Origin: Lachnospiraceae bacterium
Lineage (GTDB): Bacteria > Bacillota > Clostridia > Lachnospirales > Lachnospiraceae
DNA: 6,248 nucleotides
NCBI GenBank assembly: GCA_003446735.1
Contig: DMCJ01000096.1
Location: 1-6,248 of the forward strand
Direction of reading: 5' to 3'
Under the pieces are notes generated by a model, which did no database searches, was not told the DNA's origin, and saw nothing but the letters and a program-made list of their open reading frames with translations. This document shows, one piece after another, positions 1-5,892 of the stretch; within the stretch, counting starts at the first letter, position 1; each line of letters begins with the position of its first letter. Position numbers and translations under genes: made by a program.

Positions 1-84
1 ATCCGCAAATACCGTAACAAGGCTTGATGCTGAAAGCATGGCGGCAAGCGCGATCCCCGTAAATCTGAGATACTTCTTTTTCAT
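1..84 (-). CDS. N-terminus of a secreted protein (signal peptide only, cut by window edge)
   Basis: Only the first 28 codons lie in the window. They read as a classic Sec signal peptide: Lys-rich start (MKKKYLRF), a hydrophobic core of about 15 residues, and a VFA-D end resembling a signal peptidase I site. The ATG lies 8 nt after a strong GGAGG and 17 nt after the stop of the upstream gene, so this is very likely the third gene of the same operon. The opening MKKKYLRFTGIALA resembles the opening of the neighbour (MKKFLRRTGVLALS), which hints at a related secreted protein. The mature domain is outside the window, so no function can be given. Confidence 0.8.
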   Translation of the reverse strand, partial: MKKKYLRFTGIALAAMLSASSLVTVFAD

Positions 85-92
85 GCTATTAT

Positions 93-97
93 CCTCC
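93..97 (-). promoter_or_regulatory. Ribosome binding site of the partial secreted-protein gene
   Basis: On the minus strand this reads GGAGG, within AACGGAGGATAATAGC before the ATG, with 8 nt of spacing. It supports the start of the edge-truncated gene although only 28 codons of it are visible. Confidence 0.75.
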
Positions 98-101
98 GTT
101 G

Positions 102-1595
102 TCAATCCAGACTCTTAAGTCCGTATGATCTTAAAAGATTGTTGAATTCCTGTGACTGTCCGAATCCCTCTAAGATGACCTGGTCTCTCGTATATCCCTC
201 TGCCATCCTTGCAAGCCAGTAATTATATCCCGCAGAGTCGGGCTGCCTGTTAAAGAATGCAGCATATATATCCGTTAAGAACTGCTCGTTTGAAGTGTTC
301 TTGTTTAAATACTCGGTCGATGTAAAGAATCCTATCCTTGCAACTTCGGCAGCGCCCATCTGATGAGTCCTTATCCTGTATACCCAGTCATCCTTACCCG
401 CTTTATCGGCATTTCTTTTTAAGATGTTCTTATAAAGGCTGTCCACATATGCGCATACCTTGTCATAGTCAACATAGAGGTTTGAATCACTCCTTGTATC
501 ATCGGCAGTAAGCGTTCCTCTCTTTATCCCGTAGGTATCACATATATTTGTAAATTCCTGGGAATTTATAAAGCCTGCGGCCACATATTCCCTGGAATAA
601 CCTCTTTTAAGCACATTTACCCAGTCAGCCTTTCCTCCGGCATCAGCCTCCCTGTCCATAAATGCCAGATACATGGTATCCACGAACTGTTCATCCGTTG
701 TGTTTTTATTTACATATTCAGGTGAAAGGACAAAGCCCTTTGCCACATCGGAACCATCGGCCTGACTGTTATAAAGCGCGCTTACCCAGCTGCCAAGTCC
801 CTTTGATTCCGCATTTCTTTCCAGAACTATATTATACATACGTCTTACAAAGGCCGTGATCTTGGTACGGTTCGGGGGATTGTATTTCTTTATTATCGGA
901 GCTATTCCCTCCGTATATCTGGTCCAGTGATATTCGTATGTATTTCTGAGCTCACTCTTAAGAATCGTCCTTCCCCAGTGAACGGAGGAATTGTAGTTTG
1001 CTTCCGCGATTATGAACCTGTCTTCATAATTTTCAAGGATGACAAAACTGTGTCCTCCCGAAGCGCTCGACACTCTTACTATATCTCCGACCTTAAGAGA
1101 ATCCATATCGTTAACTTCATATAAAGGCTGAGAACCCCACACCTCATCGCTGAGTCTTAAGGCAAATCCGGCACAGCCGTAGCCTCTCATCCTTACTCCG
1201 TTAGGATAGCCCGGTCTGTTATAGATAATGCCAAGGCCCATATACATATCTGCATTTGTATAGTGCATGCGCTCGGGAAACTGACTCTTTAATGCTATGA
1301 TCGTCTGATAGACCGATTCCTCCGACGGATCCGACTCGGGATATATCACATCATCTTCATATCCTTCGGGTACTTCTTCAAATACGACATAACCCGTATC
1401 GCTGACAAGCTCGGCATCCTCGGGGATCGCCCCTTCCTCTGATAACGGAGCCTCATCACCATTCTCCTTAACCGGCGCGGTCACTGAGTTCTCGCTCACA
1501 TCCCCGTTTGATGCATATGCATCAAAAACAAAGACGTTAAAAATAAGCGTCAGACTAAGCGCCAGTACTCCTGTTCTTCTTAAAAACTTTTTCAT
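102..1595 (-). CDS. Secreted CHAP/NlpC-like Cys-His domain protein with DUF4214 repeats
   Basis: This 497-residue protein begins with a signal peptide (probable cleavage after AYA at residue 28). A very acidic, probably disordered stretch follows (about 29-95). Residues about 95-235 resemble a papain-like CHAP or NlpC/P60 hydrolase fold: a Cys in RGYGCAGFA (C141), a VGDIVR turn, a His in GGHSFVILE (H182), and an EANYN segment (E198, N200) that could supply the third polar residue. Such domains usually cleave peptidoglycan peptides or amide bonds, so cell-wall hydrolysis is the best guess, but the substrate is not visible. Residues 249-497 are four DUF4214 half-repeats in two pairs. No LPXTG, SLH or C-terminal membrane segment is seen. 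The ATG has GGAGG 5 nt upstream and starts 12 nt after the stop of the LRR gene, consistent with cotranscription. Confidence is high for a secreted modular protein and moderate for an active enzyme. Confidence 0.85.
   Translation of the reverse strand: MKKFLRRTGVLALSLTLIFNVFVFDAYASNGDVSENSVTAPVKENGDEAPLSEEGAIPEDAELVSDTGYVVFEEVPEGYEDDVIYPESDPSEESVYQTIIALKSQFPERMHYTNADMYMGLGIIYNRPGYPNGVRMRGYGCAGFALRLSDEVWGSQPLYEVNDMDSLKVGDIVRVSSASGGHSFVILENYEDRFIIAEANYNSSVHWGRTILKSELRNTYEYHWTRYTEGIAPIIKKYNPPNRTKITAFVRRMYNIVLERNAESKGLGSWVSALYNSQADGSDVAKGFVLSPEYVNKNTTDEQFVDTMYLAFMDREADAGGKADWVNVLKRGYSREYVAAGFINSQEFTNICDTYGIKRGTLTADDTRSDSNLYVDYDKVCAYVDSLYKNILKRNADKAGKDDWVYRIRTHQMGAAEVARIGFFTSTEYLNKNTSNEQFLTDIYAAFFNRQPDSAGYNYWLARMAEGYTRDQVILEGFGQSQEFNNLLRSYGLKSLD
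117..851 (-). repeat. Coding repeats: four DUF4214 half-repeats (hydrolase-like protein)
   Basis: Four units of about 45-50 residues start near residues 249, 304, 383 and 439. Each has the pattern aromatic-V...Y....L.R..D..G...W...l..g......a.gF..S.E(Y/F). The first pair ends in CDTYGIKRGT and the second in RSYGLK. This is the DUF4214 pattern (GRxPDxxGxxxW-like core), a domain common in bacterial extracellular proteins and of unproven function. Confidence 0.8.
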
Positions 1596-1600
1596 ATTCT

Positions 1601-1605
1601 CCTCC
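1601..1605 (-). promoter_or_regulatory. Ribosome binding site of the hydrolase-like gene
   Basis: The minus strand reads GACGGAGGAGAATATG. GGAGG lies 5 nt before the ATG and just downstream of the preceding TAG stop (1610-1608), so the whole initiation signal is packed into the 12-nt intergenic gap. Confidence 0.75.
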
Positions 1606-1607
1606 GT

Positions 1608-3194
1608 CTATTTTAATCCGTATTCAGCCATTATATTCTTGAATTCTTTCGAGTCGGCAAAGCCGGTCATTATCTCCTGCCTCGAGGAGCCGGAATTTAA
1701 CTTATCCACCCATGCATTCTTTCCGTTTACATCGGGCTTCCTTCCAAGGAAGGTTAAGTAAAGATCCTCCACATAAGCTTCATTTGTCGTATGCTTGTTC
1801 ATATATTCAAGCGAATCAAAAAATGTCCTTGCAACGATGGTCGGAGACATCTGTCCGGTATTGATGCGGTGGGTCCAGTCTTCTACTCCCATCGCTTCGC
1901 CCCTTCTGTCGAGCGCCACCTGATACAGTCTTAAGACAAAATTTCTTGCTCCGGCATTGTATAAGCTGCTTCCGTCTTCTTCCATCGTGCCTCTCGCGAT
2001 ACCGTATTGATCACACAGATCCGAGAATTCCCTGGAATTGACAAATCCCGATAAGACTCCTACTCTCGATCTTCCCTTTTGAAGCTCCGAAAGCCAGTAT
2101 GCCTTTCCTTCGGGATCGGGCTCTCTGTCAAAAAATGTATGATAGAGCATATCCATATATTCATCGTCATTTAAATTCTTATAATATATCTCGGGGCTTC
2201 CCACAAAACCTCTGGCAAGAGCGGCTCCGTCTATCCTTCCCTTTTCAAGCTGGCTCGTCCAGTCATAAAGGCCCTCGGCATCCGGCTCTCTTTCAAGGCA
2301 TTTGGTATACATTCTTTTTACAAAGGCCTGGATCAGCGCCTTTTGCTTATCTGTGAGCACTTCCGTATTATAAGCGGGATCCTCTTCTTCTTTCTTCTCG
2401 GGCTCCGACCTTCCCAGATCACCGTCCTGACAGTGAATTATTACTCCTTCGGGGATCGCGTTCTCATCGATCTTAAGAGCGTACCAGTCGACTTTTTTCT
2501 TGGGATAATAGCATTCGGTAAGCTTCCCTCTTTTATAGGGTGTATCACCCCCGACGATCTTCTGGCCAAACGCACCGATGCCTATGCTCTCCAAGGTCTC
2601 CGGAAATTCGACTACCGAATAATTTCCGCCTTCAAAGGCCTCGGCTCCTATATTTTTCATCTGATTACCCAGGCGCAGAGCACCTAAGGAAGAACATCCC
2701 ATAAATGCTCCCGACTCAACATCGGTAACGTTTCCGTAAAGATTAACGCTTCCCAGATTAGCGCAGTCCGTAAATGCGTTCTTCCCGATCGAAGTAAGCG
2801 ACGCGGGGACCGAAAGTATGCTTATCTTATCAAAATCACAGAAGGCATTATTGCCTATCCTCGTAAGAGACCCCTGAAAATTGATCTTGGAAACAAGGTC
2901 TCTTAAGTTCCACCAGGGAGCCTTTCCGTATTCATAATCGTTCATGGCTCCGTTTCCGATTATCGTAAGGACCTTGGTCGAAGTATCGTATTTCCATGTG
3001 ACATTAGCGCCGCAGGTACCGGTTATTATGCTTTCATCGGTAAGATCTTCAGCATCCTTAGTATCTTCAAATGCATCATTGTCCGAAACGGCAAAAACAT
3101 CCCGGTATGAAACCGTAAAAAACAAAAAGAACATTGACAAAAGAAGGATTACTTTTGCAATGTGCTTTGTATTAAAAAAATATGATGATCTCAT
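1608..3194 (-). CDS. Secreted BspA-like leucine-rich-repeat protein with DUF4214 repeats
   Basis: This 528-residue protein has an N-terminal hydrophobic signal segment (about 13-30) with a probable cleavage near FAVS (residue 35), then a short acidic stretch. Residues about 58-110 match the start module common in BspA-like proteins (TGTCGANVTW, LTIIGNGAM, PWW). Residues about 105-215 carry LRR_5 repeats (SLTRIGNNAF, SLTSIGKNAF, DVESGAF, NIGAEAF, SIGIGAF), a short set for this family. A charged linker (260-285) leads to four DUF4214 half-repeats (291-528). BspA-like repeats typically mediate binding to host or matrix proteins, so a surface or secreted binding protein is likely; the ligand is unknown. 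No sortase motif, SLH domain or C-terminal anchor is visible. The start ATG has only a weak GGGGA 8 nt upstream, but the signal peptide fits it. It is the first gene of the minus-strand operon, behind a good promoter. Confidence 0.88.
   Translation of the reverse strand: MRSSYFFNTKHIAKVILLLSMFFLFFTVSYRDVFAVSDNDAFEDTKDAEDLTDESIITGTCGANVTWKYDTSTKVLTIIGNGAMNDYEYGKAPWWNLRDLVSKINFQGSLTRIGNNAFCDFDKISILSVPASLTSIGKNAFTDCANLGSVNLYGNVTDVESGAFMGCSSLGALRLGNQMKNIGAEAFEGGNYSVVEFPETLESIGIGAFGQKIVGGDTPYKRGKLTECYYPKKKVDWYALKIDENAIPEGVIIHCQDGDLGRSEPEKKEEEDPAYNTEVLTDKQKALIQAFVKRMYTKCLEREPDAEGLYDWTSQLEKGRIDGAALARGFVGSPEIYYKNLNDDEYMDMLYHTFFDREPDPEGKAYWLSELQKGRSRVGVLSGFVNSREFSDLCDQYGIARGTMEEDGSSLYNAGARNFVLRLYQVALDRRGEAMGVEDWTHRINTGQMSPTIVARTFFDSLEYMNKHTTNEAYVEDLYLTFLGRKPDVNGKNAWVDKLNSGSSRQEIMTGFADSKEFKNIMAEYGLK
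1611..2324 (-). repeat. Coding repeats: four DUF4214 half-repeats (LRR protein)
   Basis: Units start near residues 291, 346, 419 and 474 of the LRR protein, with cores such as REPDAEGLYDW, REPDPEGKAYW and RKPDVNGKNAW, each closed by GF..S.E(F/Y). The first pair ends in CDQYGIARGT, the second in AEYGLK. Spacing and order match the array in the downstream gene, so the whole tail appears to have been duplicated as a block. Confidence 0.8.
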
Positions 3195-3227
3195 TGGCCG
3201 ATTCCCCGTAAAATGCGTTACTCATCT

Positions 3228-3256
3228 ATTATAGCGCACATTTTCGGCCGTTGCAA
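3228..3256 (-). promoter_or_regulatory. Sigma-A-type promoter of the secreted-protein operon
   Basis: On the minus strand, TTGCAA (3256-3251, four of six matches to TTGACA) is followed by exactly 17 nt and then a perfect TATAAT (3233-3228). Transcription would start near 3221, leaving a leader of about 27 nt before the ATG at 3194. No other gene of this operon has room for a promoter. Confidence 0.7.
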
Positions 3257-3275
3257 GGGGTTACATAAATACTGC

Positions 3276-3304
3276 TTGCCTATGTTTTGCCATAGCGATA
3301 CAAT
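3276..3304 (+). promoter_or_regulatory. Sigma-A-type promoter of the plus-strand acyltransferase
   Basis: TTGCCT (3276-3281, four of six matches) and TACAAT (3299-3304, five of six) are separated by 17 nt. The predicted start near 3311 lies only a few bases before the GGAG ribosome binding site. The spacer contains the inverted repeat CTATG-N6-CATAG (3280-3295), which could be an operator but has only 5-bp arms. This promoter is back to back with the promoter of the minus-strand operon; the two -35 boxes are 19 bp apart. Confidence 0.6.
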
Positions 3305-3316
3305 GTAAATAAAAAC

Positions 3317-3320
3317 GGAG
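3317..3320 (+). promoter_or_regulatory. Ribosome binding site that selects the TTG start
   Basis: GGAG lies 8 nt before the TTG at 3329. A nearer ATG at 3324 is only 3 nt away and runs directly into a stop (ATG ATT TGA), so it cannot start the gene. The TTG start gives the N-terminus MKEKNALVEF, which aligns without gaps with MSKKNSWIEL of the paralog. Confidence 0.7.
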
Positions 3321-3328
3321 ATAATGAT

Positions 3329-4249
3329 TTGAAAGAAAAAAACGCTCTCGTTGAATTTAACAGGTTCTTATTTGCTCTTACCGTAGCTCTCATGCACTTT
3401 TTCGTGTTTTTTGAGATAGAGCCGCAGCTTTTTCGCGGAGGTTTTCTAAGCGTCGAGTTTTTCTTTGTGATAGCCGGATATTTTCTCGGAGCTTCCGCGG
3501 ACAAACATTTAAAGGAAAGTTCCTTTTTGGACAGACAGAAATATGTCGTAAGCTTTGCAAAGAGCAGATTAAAAAGGATATATCCTCTTTACCTTCTTGC
3601 ACTTTTGATCACTCTGTTTTCAAAGTCTATCCTTTCGGGTACCGGCCTTAAAGGAATGGCAGAGCTTTTTAAAAACTGCCTGGCTGAATTCTTCATGCTT
3701 CAGTGGACGCCCCTTGGAAACGAGATCTTGGAAGGTGTGCTCTGGTATGTACCCGCTTTCTTTTTTGCAAGTCTCCTTTTAACAGTCATCGCATCATTTT
3801 TCGGAAAGCATTTAAGCATCTTCGGTCTTATGATATGCCCCGTCGTAAGCTTTATCATCTACGGATATTTCTTTAAAACGATAGGAAAGATCGATATCAT
3901 GATATCCTACTACGGAATTATGCGCGCTTTAGCCGGTCTTACCGCGGGGATATTCATCTTTTATCTTATAACTCTTACCGACATAAAGCGCTCGATCGTC
4001 TTTGCATATGCGGGCCAGATCATCCTTATCTTTATATTTATATTCGAGAGCTTTGCACACAGAAACCGCGTAAACTTTCTTATAATAGCTTTATTTATCA
4101 TATCTTCTTTCCTTATCTTTATCGGAAAGACTGACTTTAATGATAAAACAAAAAGAGCCCTTGTCTTTCTCGGCTCTTTAAGCTATCCGATATATGTTTT
4201 TCACATGCCGCTTTACAATCTGCTTAAGATCGCATTTAAGATCTCGTAA
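3329..4249 (+). CDS. Membrane acyltransferase, Acyltransferase_3 (OafA-like) family, copy A
   Basis: This 306-residue, strongly hydrophobic protein has roughly eight to ten membrane segments. Family hallmarks are visible: a conserved His in the first helix (ALMHFF, H23), SVEFFFVIAGYFLG (41-54) matching the usual 'FFvlSGf' element, RLKRIYPLY (80-88) matching the 'R..RI.P.y' motif, and a C-terminal SYPIYVFHMP with H292. Family members move acetyl or other acyl groups across the membrane onto cell-surface sugars, peptidoglycan, lipids or antibiotics; the acceptor here cannot be told. It is somewhat shorter than many members. It starts with TTG, supported by ribosome-site spacing and by alignment with its paralog on the opposite strand. 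It has its own promoter, diverges from the secreted-protein operon, and its last 37 bp overlap the 3' end of the paralog. Confidence 0.9.
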   Translation: MKEKNALVEFNRFLFALTVALMHFFVFFEIEPQLFRGGFLSVEFFFVIAGYFLGASADKHLKESSFLDRQKYVVSFAKSRLKRIYPLYLLALLITLFSKSILSGTGLKGMAELFKNCLAEFFMLQWTPLGNEILEGVLWYVPAFFFASLLLTVIASFFGKHLSIFGLMICPVVSFIIYGYFFKTIGKIDIMISYYGIMRALAGLTAGIFIFYLITLTDIKRSIVFAYAGQIILIFIFIFESFAHRNRVNFLIIALFIISSFLIFIGKTDFNDKTKRALVFLGSLSYPIYVFHMPLYNLLKIAFKIS

Positions 4250-4263
4250 AACGGCATATGGAA
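4199..4263. repeat. Imperfect palindrome spanning the overlapping 3' ends of the two acyltransferase genes
   Basis: Arms 4199-4216 and 4246-4263 pair with 15 Watson-Crick pairs, one G-T pair and two mismatches around a 29-nt centre. The symmetry comes from the FHMPxY codons of the two paralogs facing each other. The two stop codons (4213-4215 on minus, 4247-4249 on plus) pair exactly with one another. A transcript from either strand could form a hairpin here, but no T-run follows, so an intrinsic terminator is not clearly supported. Inside the centre, TTAAGATC occurs twice (4224-4231, 4236-4243). Confidence 0.75.
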
Positions 4264-5154
4264 GATATAGAGCACGAATGTCAGGCTTCCGAGCTTCATG
4301 AATATCTTTTCTGTCTTTTCCTTTACCGGCAGATTCCCAAGTGACAGACAGATAAGCCCTATCGATAATATGATTATGGTTATCATGTTATGGGGCCCTT
4401 TATGCGTAAAGTTTTCGTATATAAGGACACCTGCCATGATAAGATGGGCAAAAAGCGCAAATAAGGGTATCGCCTTTTCGCTTCTATCCCCTATCCTTTT
4501 TCCGATGACTCCGCTTATCTTATATAAGAACCATCCCATGGCCGGGCTTCCTATGCCCCGCATTATGCCGTAATGCGATACGATGACATCTATCTTTCCT
4601 ATCGTTATAAAAAAGAACGCATAATCGGCAAATGCTATTAAGGGACAGACGATAAATCCGAACAACTCTATGTTCTTTCCGAAAAACGAAGCAAGAAACG
4701 TAAGGACCAGGCCTCCGAAAAATATAGAGGGAATGAACCATAAGATCCCGATAAGGATATTTCCCGAAAGAGGCGTCCACTGCAGCATCAGAAATTCGGG
4801 CCAGCCTTCTTTTATCCAGTTGAAAAACCCGGTATAATCCGGCGAATGTGTAAACTTCTTAATTAAAAGAGCTAAGATAAGCGCCGCAAAATACATCGGA
4901 TACAATCTCTTTAAGCGCTTTATCACATAATCGGGCACGCATTTGATCCTGTCTTTAAAGCCCTTATCCTTCATGGCTTTTTCGGTGCTCTTTCCCAGAA
5001 AGAATCCCGATACCAGGAAAAAGAATTCCACACTGAAAAAAGCCCCTCTGAAAGGAATGGGCTCGATCTCAAAAAAAGAAAAGAAATGCAGAAAAAGAAT
5101 GGATAATAAAAATATGAACCTGTATAATTCTATCCATGAATTCTTTTTGCTCAT
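4213..5154 (-). CDS. Membrane acyltransferase, Acyltransferase_3 (OafA-like) family, copy B
   Basis: This 313-residue polytopic membrane protein is a close paralog of copy A: by my hand alignment 33 of the first 60 residues are identical, and the first 200 residues align with no gaps. It keeps the family hallmarks: H23 in FLHFF, SVEFFFLVSGFFLG (41-54), RLKRLYPMY (80-88), the paralog-shared FLMLQWTPL and GKIDV segments, and H299 in LYIFHMPFY. The predicted activity is transfer of an acyl group to an extracytoplasmic or membrane acceptor; neither donor nor acceptor is visible. Its ATG overlaps the TGA of the upstream ABC ATPase gene (ATGA, 5154-5151), which implies cotranscription and translational coupling. 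Its 3' end overlaps copy A by 37 bp in convergent orientation. The Shine-Dalgarno is weak (GGCGGGA), consistent with reliance on coupling. Confidence 0.9.
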   Translation of the reverse strand: MSKKNSWIELYRFIFLLSILFLHFFSFFEIEPIPFRGAFFSVEFFFLVSGFFLGKSTEKAMKDKGFKDRIKCVPDYVIKRLKRLYPMYFAALILALLIKKFTHSPDYTGFFNWIKEGWPEFLMLQWTPLSGNILIGILWFIPSIFFGGLVLTFLASFFGKNIELFGFIVCPLIAFADYAFFFITIGKIDVIVSHYGIMRGIGSPAMGWFLYKISGVIGKRIGDRSEKAIPLFALFAHLIMAGVLIYENFTHKGPHNMITIIILSIGLICLSLGNLPVKEKTEKIFMKLGSLTFVLYIFHMPFYEILNAILSRL

Positions 5155-5891
5155 TTAAGTCCCGCCGCATCTAAAAGCTGTTTGGTATAATCCTGCTCAG
5201 GTGAAAAATAGATCTCATCGGTATTGCCCGCTTCAACTATCTTTCCGCCCTTTAAGATAACTACCCTGTCACACATATTATACACCACGCGAAGATCATG
5301 TGAAATAAAAAGTATGGATAATTCCATTTCCTCTTTCAGTCTCTTAAGAAGTTTGGTGACCTGCGCCTGTATAGTAACATCAAGTGCCGATACCGGTTCA
5401 TCCGCGATAAGGAGTTTCGGAGAATTGATAAGTGCAAGGGCGATGCATACTCTCTGTCTCTGTCCTCCCGATAACTGTCTCGGATATCTGTCATAAATAT
5501 CGGGATCAAGCTCAACCTTAAGCAGCATCTCCTTGGCTTTTTTTCTTCTTTCTTCCCAGGAATATCCGCCGTTTATGATAAGAGGCTCTTCTAAGATACG
5601 TCCTATCTTAAATGCCGGATTAAGTGAGCCGAAAGGATCCTGGAATATCATCGAAGTCTTTTTTCTGTCACAGATGATATTTCCCGTAATATCCTTGTTT
5701 ATGCCGACAAGGGCCTTGGCAAACGTTGATTTACCGCTTCCCGATTCACCCACCAGACCGACTATCTCACCTTCCCTTATATCAAGATCCACATCAAAAA
5801 GGATCTGCCGCCTTGTCGGGCCGCTCTTTTTATAGTCTCTGTAAAATACATTCAGTTTTTCGGCTTTCGCCAGGATTTCCTGAGTTTCCAT
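5151..5891 (-). CDS. Peptide/nickel-type ABC transporter ATPase (OppF/DppF-like, short)
   Basis: This 246-residue cytoplasmic ATPase has every ABC motif: Walker A GESGSGKST (48-56), Q-loop with FQDPFGSLNP (Q84), signature LSGGQRQR (140-147), Walker B LLIADEP (D164, E165), D-loop SALD, and switch His in ISHDL (H198). The FQDPFGSLNP and DVTIQAQV segments are typical of the Opp/Dpp/Nik family, which powers import of oligopeptides, nickel or related solutes. The protein ends soon after YTKQLLDAAG and lacks the C-terminal extension of full-length OppF, as in NikE-like members. I chose the ATG at 5891, which follows the upstream TAA by a single base (TAAGATG), over an in-frame TTG at 5915 that would add eight residues. 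The upstream partner gene codes for the second ATPase; the substrate-binding protein and permeases would lie beyond the window edge. Confidence 0.9.
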   Translation of the reverse strand: METQEILAKAEKLNVFYRDYKKSGPTRRQILFDVDLDIREGEIVGLVGESGSGKSTFAKALVGINKDITGNIICDRKKTSMIFQDPFGSLNPAFKIGRILEEPLIINGGYSWEERRKKAKEMLLKVELDPDIYDRYPRQLSGGQRQRVCIALALINSPKLLIADEPVSALDVTIQAQVTKLLKRLKEEMELSILFISHDLRVVYNMCDRVVILKGGKIVEAGNTDEIYFSPEQDYTKQLLDAAGLK

Positions 5892-5892
5892 C

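Noticed and set aside
1596..1607. Separate promoter for the hydrolase-like gene
   Set aside because: The gap is only 12 nt and is filled by the ribosome binding site; no -10/-35 pair can be supported.
1608..2324. Sortase or SLH anchoring at the C-termini of the secreted proteins
   Set aside because: Neither protein has an LPXTG-like motif, a terminal hydrophobic segment or SLH signatures; both end directly after the last DUF4214 unit.
2343..2687. Plus-strand open frame of 114 codons inside the LRR gene
   Set aside because: It is antisense to a clear LRR coding region, has no family resemblance and no convincing ribosome site.
4199..4263. Bidirectional intrinsic terminator between the acyltransferase genes
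   Set aside because: A hairpin is possible, but it has a 29-nt loop and no following T-run on either strand; the symmetry is explained by the facing paralogous codons.
5533..5835. Plus-strand open frame of 100 codons inside the ABC ATPase gene
   Set aside because: It is the antisense shadow of the Walker A and Q-loop region and shows no independent features.
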